A stretch of DNA of 64,000 nt, taken from contig CAJHNH020006668.1 of NCBI GenBank assembly GCA_905116865.2, forward strand, positions 1,139,912 to 1,203,911, in the 5' to 3' direction. Positions 54,531 through 64,000 of the stretch are shown here, in pieces. Each line of letters begins with the position of its first letter. The first letter of the stretch is position 1. The notes beneath the pieces are model-generated. The model had not been told where the DNA came from. It did not search any database and saw only the letters and a list, made by a program, of their open reading frames with translations. The stretch comes from Candidula unifasciata. Lineage: Eukaryota > Mollusca > Gastropoda > Stylommatophora > Geomitridae. The position numbers and the translations under genes are program-made.

Positions 54531-57500
54531 TGATCTGTGGAGACACTGAGAACATGAGCGCCTGACGCCAGATATTGGCATCTGTGGAGACACATGATGA
54601 TGGCAGGACACAAGATTGCAGGCAAACAGCTATGGTTATTAAGATTATGTCTGAGAACATTTGTTTATCAAGCACTAAACCTTTAGATAAAAGAACATGT
54701 GTACATACATGATCAAGCATGAACTTCCACACAAATGTGTACAGATATAACCATGTACACAAATGTGTCCATGTATGACACCTGTTCAAAAAGTATCTGG
54801 CTTGTGGCCAGGGAAAACATAATAACCCACTAGGATGTTTGACTTTAATCTCCTTCAAAACAGTAACGATCGCCAATCATCCACCACTGTCAAAACATCC
54901 TCACAAAAAATTTGTAAAAAATTGACTTCCAGTGCCAAAGAATTGTTTTCCCTAAAGAAACAGAGAGAAATGAATGGACTAACAGCTTCAAGCAAAACTG
55001 GTCGCAGAAATCATGAATTTAACATGGCAGCGAGCATTCAAAGTTACGACGGCAGGGAGTGCGACAAGGTAGCCAGGCATAACTGTCACCCAATCACATA
55101 ATGTGTGATCAAGGCAGTCAAGATCATGTAAAACATAAACCTCACAGATAAGATCATGTACAAAAACAAACAAAAAATTACAGAATTCAAAAGATAATAA
55201 TTTCAACTTAAACCACTCTAAAGGCATGAAATTCAAGTGAACTTACAGATTTACAGAAATACAACATGTGACTGAAATTTGTAAAGATATCTAATGCAGC
55301 TTGTTTATTAGAGGGGCTAGGGGGGGTACTGCATGAAACACAGATGAGAACTTTCAGTCCAATATAGTGAAAAGGCAGTCCGACAGTTACAGTTTTGAAA
55401 TGTCTGCTTCTGATCACAGTCTTCTGTTGCATTTCCCCCTCATATATGGACTGAAAATGCGCAGTTCCATCACCCAGCTACTGGGATGAGCGCAAAGTTT
55501 AACAATGAGTATAACAAGAAGAATTACTACAAACAGTCTAAGCTTGTTAGATAAGGATTTCTGTTTGAAGATTACAAGGCAATCCTTGCTCAAGAATCAT
55601 TTTTAACTTTTGGAATAAAATAAAAGTTCAATCTAGCCACATCAGCACTCACAGTATTGTTGTTTTGGCCAAATTACATTGTGCTAGATTTGCAGAGCAG
55701 AGATCAGTAAATATCTCAGGAGATTCAAACACTGAATGATCATGACAGAAGGTGGGCGCTGCTACATTTTATAATGGAGAATGAAGCTTAGTTTTAAAAA
55801 CATAGCTTCATATAACATGTTCACAAGAATCTGTTTATGAGAAATATGCTGTTTCTTTGTAATCAAGTGGTTATTATGTGACAAAAGTGACTATTTCTGA
55901 CTTTTCAAAGAAAATATTTTTTTTTTAAATAACTAAAACGATCTACAGAATTTTCTAAGCTAAATAAAGGGAAAGAGGTTTTATATTACGAAAGCACGAC
56001 AAGATAGTACATAACATACAAGTGGTTGTTTCTCACTAACCAAGAAAGAACAGTATATTCTAAAAAAAAAAAAAAAAAAAAATACAAAAAAATTAAGTGG
56101 CTTTAACTCATAAGTGGAATACTGATAAAGATCCACCTAAACTAGTTTACGCAGACAAATAAATATAACAGTGACTGTAAAGGAGACAGACAAATAGAAC
56201 ACATTTAGACATCAACTGATAAAGGAAAAATACCTTTTCTAGGAAGGAAACACAAACACACACAAAAACCTGAGTGGATGACCGGACAGCCACGACTGGC
56301 AACGTCCAAGATTGCACAATGAATAGCAAAAATAATATGTGGTATTTAAAAATAAGACGACAAAGTTATATTCCTCTTCTTTCTCTTGCTTATACACACT
56401 GCCGCGGATGGGTGTTACAATCTGCATTTTCCTAGGAGACTCTTGCAGGACAGTAAAGAAGTTTGCTTCAGGGAAATCTTCAACACTGATTTTCTTCACA
56501 ATCTTTCACTATACTGTCCTGGACTGGCTTCTCACATAACTACAAAGTTTCTCCTTGTAACTGTTTGCTGTGTGCGGAAAGCATCAGCAGATGTCCTGTC
56601 TAGTGAGCCTTTATGAGGCAGAAACAAGTTCTCACCACCTTTCTCACTTACGGCCAAAACTGAGAGAGTATTGCACCTGTGACACACTTTTCTTGACTCA
56701 GTTTCCACTGTTTTTCACTGAAGTGTTGATGTCTGGTCTCTTCTTCGCATACATAAAAACAGCATAACAGTGCATCTTGATGTATAAATTACACACAGCA
56801 CATGATAATTTAGCATGTATGCACAATTGAAATATCAGACACATTTCTCCAACTGACCCGTATAACCCAGCTCACTGGCTGTGAAATAGGAGAAGAAAAA
56901 AAAACAACCTGTTCATTATATAAAACATTTTTTTACAGGAATTATACAGTTATGATCTTTGTGGAAGCCAGGGCTGCAACAGTTGCTTCTTCAGTGACAC
57001 CTAATCTGGGCTTTCGTTTGTTTCCCACCCTAACTATCCATTCATAAATCAGTTTGTCCCCTCTGGGCTGCTACCACCCTAAAACTGAACAAATCTCAAC
57101 CTGGATGGCAGACCAACAGGTAAATCCCAGATACCCTGTTCAACTTCCAAAGAAGTTATAATCATTAAGCATACCGCAGCCTGGTGTAACCTGCAGTCCT
57201 GAGGAGCAAGGACAAACTGTGTTCAACTCCCTGACATTCTCTTCACAGCTTCTTGTTCAAATTGTCTTTGGTATCTTCCTTTTCCTGATAGTCTGTTACA
57301 AGGCATACAGAAACAACTTCAACTAAGCAAAATTCCTAGTTACACTGAGAACTTTTTCTTTCTTTAAAAATTTTTTTTAAAATTACTTTTTCAACTGTGT
57401 CTAGCTCTACAATATTATCTTTAAATCTTCTTCTCAGACTGACTTTGGTCTCAGCATGATTTTATATTCCTATCAGAGTCTGGTACAAGGCGTATAAGAT

Positions 57501-58224
57501 AACATAACCCTTGACCCAAAAGGGTTGTGGAGGTGTATCAATGGAAGCACTGACATACAAAACTCTCCATCTTTCTCGTCTTCCGCTTGCTGAAAAAGTG
57601 TATTATTACTAAGTCCTGTCCATTTCTTGATGTTGCGATTCCAGTTTCTTCTTTGCCCTCCTCTTCTTCGACTACCCCCATATTCCTTGAAGTAAAAAAA
57701 AAAAAAGTATTCGCAACTGAATCATGTCTCGCCATGTACTTGAACCAAGTTAGCTTGCCATGTTTCACCACAGCCAAGAGAGGCTCCTGATGTCCTGCAA
57801 ATTTGTTTATTGTGTCTCTGACATATTTATTTGTTTTATGTTATAAATAACAAGGCATCTAAAAAAATAAAGTTAAAACTGTGTCACATTAAAGCAAATA
57901 TAAAATTTCTGTTCTTTGTTTCAACAACACACACAAAAACTGTCACAAATCCCCCAAATACAAACTAGTCTTGATTACTAATGAAAGCAGCTATCTTCAA
58001 GAATTAAAAAAAAAAATGTATCATTATAAAAGGACAAAACTCACATCTTCTAAACTCTAAATCAAACATAAAATATTACAAGATCTAGTTTATTCCAAAG
58101 TACAGCTCTTCAAAAGCGTTACTTGAATACTAGAATAACTACACCTAACTTCCTGAGAACTATGAAGCAAAACATGTTCTATTTGCCTTATGATGTTCAA
58201 ACACAGGTTTATTATGCCAGTGTT
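54531..58224. other. AT-rich element-poor region, 3.7 kb, no gene confirmed
   Basis: No recognisable repeat except A runs (56062-56082 and others) and a mariner-like end scrap near 54779 (CACCTGTTCAAAAAGTATCT). Two open segments deserve note but are not called. One is plus 54835-55101. The other is minus 56340-56505 (frame VEDFPEANFFTVLQESPRKM), which looks protein-like but has an upstream stop and no clear splice sites. This region may be the intergenic or downstream flank of the minus-strand gene at 62.2 kb. Confidence 0.4.
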
Positions 58225-58307
58225 ATGGCAAACTACTGGAGGTAACTTTGCCTAGAAAAACAACAGGGTTGGTTCTGCAACGTTCTGTAAAGGATACGCA
58301 ACTAACC
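58225..58307 (+). mobile_element. SINE family A, 5'-truncated, 13-bp target duplication
   Basis: Begins at ATGGCAAACTACTGGAGGTA and ends AAAGGATACGCAACTAACC. TTATGCCAGTGTT flanks it at 58212-58224 and 58308-58320. It lost the tRNA head at insertion, like a truncated LINE-type reverse transcription product. Confidence 0.9.
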
Positions 58308-58600
58308 TTATGCCAGTGTTGGCTTGTTTTTCTAATGTGATGCCTTATCTTCACACTAACTTGCCTAGCTCTGTCAAAACCGATTACTTTTTGCCTCGAT
58401 TTGCCACTATGATGCTTTATCCTTGAAATAACTTGCCTAACTTCTGAAACTGCAAATCCCTTGCCTTGTTTTGCTAATCTGATGCCTTGCACTGACAAAC
58501 TTTCTATAACTACTAACACCTGGCCTAGTTCTGCCTTGCACTGACAATAGTACTGTTAATGTTAATTTCTGGCGCTATTCTGCCATGTTTACACCAGACT
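58308..58600. repeat. Degenerate tandem repeat, unit about 45-50 bp
   Basis: Recurring CTTGCCTAGC/TTGCCTAAC, TTTGCTAATCTGATGCCTTG and GCCTAGTTCTGCC. The SINE at 58225 inserted at the left edge of this array. Confidence 0.65.
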
Positions 58601-58757
58601 ATATCTCATCTTGCAGTTCAATTCTGCTTCAAGAAACATGGAGAGAAGTTGTGTTTATTCTCCTGCCCAGATGACTCTCTGCCTGTCTTTACTGGCCTGT
58701 ATTGTGGTTGGGATGTCACACATCTGTATGCATTATGGCCGCACTGCTGCCCTAGAA

Positions 58758-58942
58758 CAAGGCTATTTAACTAGCGGCCCGAGGACCAAATCTGGCCCGC
58801 AGAGGCTTAGCAAGTGGCCCTCGGATCACTGCCAGTTGTATTGTATGAATAATCTATCTAGGCTCAGGCTCAGATCTGTGGCCTGCGACGACACCCAGTT
58901 TTAAAATGTTGGCCAAAGAATAAACTTAATTGAATATCCCAG
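58758..58942 (+). mobile_element. hAT MITE, perfect 8-bp target duplication
   Basis: Left terminus CAAGGCTATTTAACTAGCGG; the right terminus in complement is CTGGGATATTCAATTAAG. CCCTAGAA flanks it at 58750-58757 and 58943-58950. 185 bp, non-coding, related to 51861-52042. Confidence 0.88.
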
Positions 58943-58999
58943 CCCTAGAACATGGTGATATCAAGTAGCTCAGTGGTTACTGATTTAGGGTCATGTTTT

Positions 59000-59094
59000 A
59001 AAAAAAAAAAAGGGGGGGGGGGAGGGGGCAACATAATTAACATAAATAAAAAGGGCAAATGGATTTAAGAATTGGAACTACAAACATACAGAAG

Positions 59095-59142
<48 letters not shown>
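59000..59142. repeat. A and G homopolymers
   Basis: A12-G10 near 59000-59023 and about 44 G at 59098-59142. Length in the assembly may be unreliable. Confidence 0.9.
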
Positions 59143-59144
<2 letters not shown>

Positions 59145-59739
59145 ATGTTCATGTTTACCACACACACACAAAATGTTTTTGTTAACAAATAGAACATAAA
59201 AAAAAGCTTATGTTAACAAATGTAAACTCAAAGGACACTTGTAAGTCAGACAACCAATATAAAACAAAGTTAATCACCTTCGTGAAATGCAACTGAAAAC
59301 ATATTATATTAATAAACATTACTGTCTCTGAACACAAGATAAACAATGAACACTGTCCACAATCAACTGAACAAACAACAACCCAAAGAAAACCACTTAG
59401 ATCATCTTTGTAGTGTGGTAATGAAATTAAACTAATAATAAACACTTTCTTCTAAGATGTGGAATCTAGATAAACAGATTTAAGCAATCTTAAGAAATAA
59501 ATTACATTTTAAAGGTTCTTAAAAAAAATATATAAAAACAAGCAACAAGACTTCTGAACTGTCGATCAGATCTGATCTTTTCCTTCAATCACTGGGTGCC
59601 AAAACAGAATTTGTCAAGGCACTTTCTTTGTGGGTGGATTTCTGATGATTAGAAATCTTCGGCTGCTTATGTCTGATCCTTGGCATTTCTTGTGCCATTT
59701 AAAAAAAGGGCAGATTAAAAAAAAAAAAAAAATTAACAA
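59143..59739. other. No gene seen
   Basis: AT-rich. Confidence 0.35.
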
Positions 59740-60215
59740 CTATAAATAAAGTTTTAGACCATTTATCTCCCAAAATATTTAATAAATTTGATAATTTAAA
59801 GCCATATTTCTCCCAAAAGATTAAATAAAGGTAACTGCTTTAAGCCATTCATCTCCTTAAAGATTAAATCAATTTATCTATTTTAAGTCATTTAGGCACA
59901 TGAGATTAAATCAAATTAACTGTTTTGAGCCATTAAGGCATATTATGTGAAATAAATTTAACTGTTTTAAGCCACCTGGGCACAAGAGATGAAATCAATT
60001 AAACAGTTTTGAGCCACTTAGGCATATTAGATAAAATCAATTTAACTCTTCTGAGCCAATTAGGCACAAGAGATGAAATCAATTAAACAGTTTTGAGCCA
60101 CTTAGGCATATTAGATAAAATCAATTTAACTGTTCTGAGCCATTTAGGCACAAGGGATGAAATCAATCGAACTATTTAAAGCCACTTGGGCAAAAGAGAT
60201 GAAATAATTTAACTA
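59740..60215. repeat. Degenerate minisatellite, about 45-bp unit (90-bp doublets)
   Basis: ATCAATTTAACTGTTTTGAG, CCATTTAGGCACAAGAGATG. Two neighbouring 90-bp doublets (about 59985-60150) are near-identical. Confidence 0.85.
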
Positions 60216-61060
60216 AAAAAAAATATAAATTCATATTTTCTGTGCACTGGATAATGGCTACAACCAAATGCTGGCAACTTCCTATAATCATTATATGTTG
60301 AGCCAAATGTCTAATGATTACATCATACAATGCTTCATATACGGGTAACCTATACATCTCATTTCTGAAAGAGGATGCAAGTTTTAAGATAACACAGGCA
60401 CCAATCAACCAATTCCTTATTTTGCTAGTTAAATATAAGAGCTGATTAAAATATAATTAATATTTTGTAAATTAACAGATCCATATCTTCAACCCAGATC
60501 ATCTTAAGAAAAAAAGACCCAAAAAAAAAAAAAAAAAAAGACAAAAAAAGAATTTCTGTTGACAAAAAAAAAAAAAGCTTATGTTAACAGTCTAAAAAAA
60601 AAAAATTCCAGTTTATCTGACAGTAGTTTTCAGAAAAGGTAACCAATATTATAATCATGTTACACATTTTACAACTAAAAAAAAAAAAACATGTTACAAA
60701 ATAAAACTGCCAACAGGCACGTGATAAATACATTTCTGAAAACAAAACGACCAAATTATGCTTTGGGAGCTGAGATTCAAAACACACATGAAACACAACA
60801 ATGCTTTCGGTAAAAGATCATCAAGCAGTATTATCGCTAGCTGCCATGCCACCTCTGTAGACTAGATGTGACTGTTGTGTCGAAAAAATGTATTCAATGA
60901 AGTCAAGGTAACAGAAACATCCTCCATTGTTGCCTAACAACAACAACAGTTGAATACAATAATCCAGTTGTCCATTATTCATGGCTAAATGGTGAAAAAC
61001 AGTAATTCAAATGTAAATTTATCACCACAAAAAGATGTATAGTTCCTCTCCTTCTTTTCG
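60216..61060. other. No gene; A-rich runs
   Basis: A19 at 60520-60538 and other A runs. This may lie downstream of the transcription end of the minus-strand gene. Confidence 0.35.
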
Positions 61061-61080
61061 CTCACTTGAAATAAATTGTT

Positions 61081-61086
61081 TTTATT
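61081..61086 (-). terminator. Candidate polyadenylation signal (AATAAA)
   Basis: TTTATT on the plus strand. It is the first canonical AATAAA met downstream of the stop at 62211 on the minus strand; no other was seen between 61087 and 62210. It implies a 3' UTR of roughly 1.1 kb if the exon call is right. Confidence 0.35.
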
Positions 61087-61169
61087 TGTAATGTTGTCCC
61101 CTGTGTACACTTCACTGTCTTTTTGTTTGTTTTTATGGTTCCGATCAAAGCAGAGAACTGGATGTACAT

Positions 61170-61505
61170 TCTTCACCATGAAATGATGAATACTGTAATC
61201 GAATGTAAATGATAAATGCAGACATCCGAGTATCAATTCTTTGCCACACAATGATGAATACAGATATCTGGATGTCAGTTCTTCATTATGGAATGAAGAC
61301 TACATCCAACTGTCAGTTCTTCACCATGAAATGATAAATACAGACATCCGGATGTCATTTCTACACCATGAAGCAGTGAAGAGAGACATTCGGATGTATA
61401 CATTTTTCACCAGAAAATGATGAATACTGACATCTAGATGTCAAGTCTTCACCATAAAATGATTCACACAGACATCCAAATGTCAATTGTTTACACCACG
61501 AATGA
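61170..61505. repeat. Degenerate minisatellite, about 43-bp unit, 7 copies
   Basis: TTCTTCACCATGAAATGATG, AATACAGACATCCGGATGTC with many substitutions. It would lie in the 3' UTR of the putative minus-strand gene. Confidence 0.85.
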
Positions 61506-62210
61506 CATAAAAGCTTAACCAGGAAGCATCTTTTTGATTCCCGATCCATCTGCATCTGTGCTTCAAGTGAAAGCACAATAGTCAGCTCAATGTTAGATGT
61601 AAAGAGCAATAAGCCATCGATTGTTTTCTGAAGAACTTTAAAAAAAAAAAAACAGCAGTCAGGCAAACTGCTTCTCTTGTCTCCAACCAAACAATCCTAG
61701 ATGCTGCTGGTTCCTCTAAGTTGCCATTGTGGCACGATGTTCAGAAAGTCCTGCTTCAAGACTTCAGTGGTCCTGATGATCACAACACTATCAAAGTATT
61801 GGGTGGGCCTTGTCAAAGAAGACAAAGCCTCCAACAAAGATAATATTTCACATGAAATTCATTGTAGTGATGAGACTGTAAACTCACTTCATAACCTCTT
61901 CTGAATTCTTCTAGTAATGATGATGTTACGAAATGCAAATATGCAAAGAAGGATCCCATGATACAACATGCGAAATGTTGTAATTTATCTAGAAGTTGAT
62001 GGAAACAAGAGTTATTCCGCTTCCTTGTGTCTATTCATGAAGACAGTATTAAATCTGTGCAAGTTGCCAAAACTTCTCTAAGTTGCTGTATGTAATGAAG
62101 ATGTTGATCAGTACCAGACAGTGTGCTCAATTACTTAATTCTTTCAACAGCAGAGGACAGCTAAAATAGTTATACATCAACTGCTGATTCGTTTCTTGGT
62201 AACCAAAGAT

Positions 62211-62299
62211 TTAAGTCGCTACTGGAGACAAAGAATTTGGCGTGTTGTCCCCGCTGGCTTCAGGTTCTCTGGGAGAGGTCACCACACGTTTCTTTGGGC
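62211..62299 (-). CDS. Putative terminal coding exon, C-terminus of an unidentified protein
   Basis: On the minus strand, GTTTCTTCCAG (AG at 62301-62300) precedes GC completing a split codon. Then comes an open tail PKKRVVTSPREPEASGDNTP, then NSLSPVAT and the stop TAA (62213-62211). The segment is about 53% G+C in AT-rich surroundings. The basic PKKR followed by a Ser/Pro/Glu-rich tail suits a disordered, possibly nuclear, C-terminus, but the short length gives no family call. Upstream exons must lie beyond 62330; none was recognised before 64000. In the other two frames the segment contains early stops, so the frame choice is reasonable. Confidence 0.4.
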
Positions 62300-62301
62300 C
62301 T

Positions 62302-63487
62302 GGAAGAAACATGTCAAATTTGAACAATGAAGACAAATAACAGACGGCACAATTTATTCCCTGAACCTCACCAGGAGCAAATTACAGTAACAATTGATTA
62401 AAATGAAGCATATAAATGAATCCTAACTGAAAAATAAAATCAACTACATTCAAAAGTAACTACCTATTTTACCTGGGCAAACACACGGTCATGACCCATT
62501 TTTTTCTGTCGGCATTGTTCTGGATTGAACAGGTTTATCACCGTGACTTCTATACAGCGCAGTATTATGCTGTTGTCTGAGGTATACAGAATTTTTTTTT
62601 TAAATGCACCATGAACAGAAACGGTTGAGATATAGATGTGAGTTCTAGATCCACTTGCATTGTGTGTGCAGTTGCAGGTCATTATCTCCAAGTTGTGGAG
62701 ATTGATAGGCATTCCAAGTTAGTGCCGATGCCAACCTTGTGGGTTACAGCTCTCCAAGTAGTTGACAGAGAATTGTTGTTAGTGCCTGTATTTATTGAGT
62801 GATGTATTCAGAGAGTTTTGCTTGTGTCGTTCTATGTAACGTCGCCAGTTATCAGCCACAGACTTGTGACTTGGTATTCAGCCTTTGTACTTGGAGGTAT
62901 TTCGGTCGCACACCAAAGTTCCAGCACTGGGAGTGTGAAGCCACATAGCAGGGACGTCTTATAAGAATGTTTGGTGAGCTTTTGCTCGAATGTTTATTTT
63001 GTAACTGAGAGCGACAAGCATTTCCTTTATAATCCTTTCGTTGCTGTTTGGCATGAGGAATAAAGTATGTTATTTGTGTTCCAACGGTCTTCCTAGTATG
63101 TGAATCAAGTGGGCCTCAAGATATCATCAACTCCTAAACACTCGGTCACTAGTTTGACAAGCATCTAAATCACAACACTTGGTCATATGCAAGGCTGGTC
63201 ATGGATCACTATCCCACATAATCATTACTGGCACATTATGTCTGTCGTTATCCTAACTGCGCCCAATGACCAGCCATAAATGTATTCATCTTTGTCCTTC
63301 CAGTGTTTTCTGCTTAAGTTCACCTGTTATCACTGTTTTCAAGCTCATTTCTACTTCTGATAAGCCCCAAAATATCTGCCCAAGTACAATTTCCCTAATC
63401 ATTTCACAGTTTTTATCTGTTACTTGAATGATGGCTGTGTTCATTTTTCAGTCTGTCCATGGTATTCTCTTCTTTTTAATCAATGGT
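62302..63487. other. Putative intron or upstream flank; no exon confirmed
   Basis: If the exon at 62211 is real, this is its preceding intron. A minus open segment ending GTGTTTGCCCAG/GTAAAA (donor-like, near 62476) exists, but its frame does not join openly to the terminal exon. Confidence 0.3.
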
Positions 63488-63764
63488 ATCCCTGCGCGGG
63501 TTCCGGGACCAACATTTTGGAAGGGGTGGGGGAGGGGGCAGAGAAAAGAATTGGACCCACTGCCTCCCTATCAAGCATGTTGTAAAAGTCGATGAATTAG
63601 AGATTCTCCCTCTGAAGTCGAGGCGCATCTGCCTGAGAGGCAAGGAACCAACAGTCTGCATACAAATAAGCAGATGGGTAAAATGGATGTACTCACAAAA
63701 TTCCAGTTCCGGAACAAGACTGAAGTTCAGAAGTGGACGAACAACCAAAACTTTCTGCCAGAAG
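63488..63764 (+). mobile_element. Family D retroposon, complete, 9/10 target duplication
   Basis: Starts ATCCCTGCGCGGGTTCCGGG and ends CTGCCAGAAG with almost no GAA tail. AATCAATGGT (63478-63487) and AATCCATGGT (63765-63774) flank it. A G-rich insertion near 63521-63538 distinguishes it. Confidence 0.85.
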
Positions 63765-63886
63765 AATCCATGGTTTTTAAGAATCGTTCTGTAGCATTTC
63801 AGCTCAAAGGCCTCCGTTGTCTTCCTTGATCATGAGCTGGTCTACAACTCACATCTGTATGTTGTTACAGGGAAGATGCATGCTTA

Positions 63887-64000
63887 AACTTGCCTGAATA
63901 TTATCTTGGCGACCCCAAGAGTTTGTAGACTTCCCTGAATATGATCTTGGCGACCCCAAGAGTTTGTAGACTTGCCTGTATATTATCTTGGTGACTCCAA
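63887..64000. repeat. 41-bp tandem repeat running off the window
   Basis: Unit ACTTGCCTGAATATTATCTT, GGCGACCCCAAGAGTTTGTA, G. Three copies visible, the last incomplete. Confidence 0.93.

Noticed and set aside
56239..56499. Protein-like minus frame (VEDFPEANFFTVLQESPRKM)
   Set aside because: It has an in-frame stop just upstream, no convincing acceptor or donor, and no family recognised. Kept only as a note.
62464..62712. Minus-strand exon ending at a CAG/GTAAAA donor
   Set aside because: Joining to the 62299 acceptor gives an early stop in one phase, and an upstream stop six codons back in the phase the terminal exon needs.

Overview
This window looks like an intergenic, repeat-dominated stretch of an animal nuclear genome, most likely a mollusc and probably a gastropod. 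The reasons are: no bacterial-style gene packing; tRNA-derived SINEs sharing a central domain; decayed LINE 3' ends; hAT, mariner and Penelope-like relics; and very long microsatellites and minisatellites. The mollusc assignment is an inference from repeat style, not from a recognised host gene. Almost every long open reading frame here is a by-product of tandem repeats, such as (GAA)n, (CTAT)n and the 39-, 48- and 51-bp arrays, and should not be read as a protein gene.

Only two stretches look like host coding exons, both on the minus strand. One is a putative terminal exon at 62211-62299: a splice acceptor, an open 28-codon tail, a TAA stop, and the first canonical polyadenylation signal about 1.1 kb downstream at 61081-61086. 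The other is an isolated internal-exon-like segment at 26159-26275 with weak resemblance to an F5/8 type C (discoidin) domain. The gene identities are not established.

Layout. 1-6.5 kb: minisatellites (50, 52 and 52/117 bp), one complete SINE, and a compound microsatellite with over 500 bp of (CTAT)n. 6.5-16 kb: copies of a roughly 280-bp retroposon with a (GAA)n tail (called family D here), SPIN-like hAT copies, LINE fragments, a 51-bp array and a duplicated poly-C block. 16-26 kb: LINE 3' ends with (GAA)n or (CAT)n tails, several SINEs, a 55-bp array and two Penelope/hammerhead-like relics. 26-40 kb: the candidate exon, a 43-bp array, nested retroposon insertions at 29.9-30.4 kb and 33.0-33.7 kb, and a LINE pol remnant with an RNase H-like segment at 38.6-39.7 kb. 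40-48 kb: a hAT MITE, a SPIN-like copy with a perfect 8-bp target duplication, a mariner-like MITE, and two related 39-bp arrays. 48-62 kb: AT-rich and poorer in recognisable elements. 62-64 kb: the terminal exon, its upstream intron or flank, another complete family D copy, and a 41-bp array running off the end.

The elements form a readable history. Family D inserted into a SINE (29957-30244), and a SINE inserted into a LINE open frame (33451-33592); both insertions carry target-site duplications. Family D and one LINE type end in (GAA)n, so several of the long GAA tracts probably began as retroposon tails. Family names A, B, C, D, E, F, G, H and J are local labels for this window only. Boundaries without target duplications are approximate.
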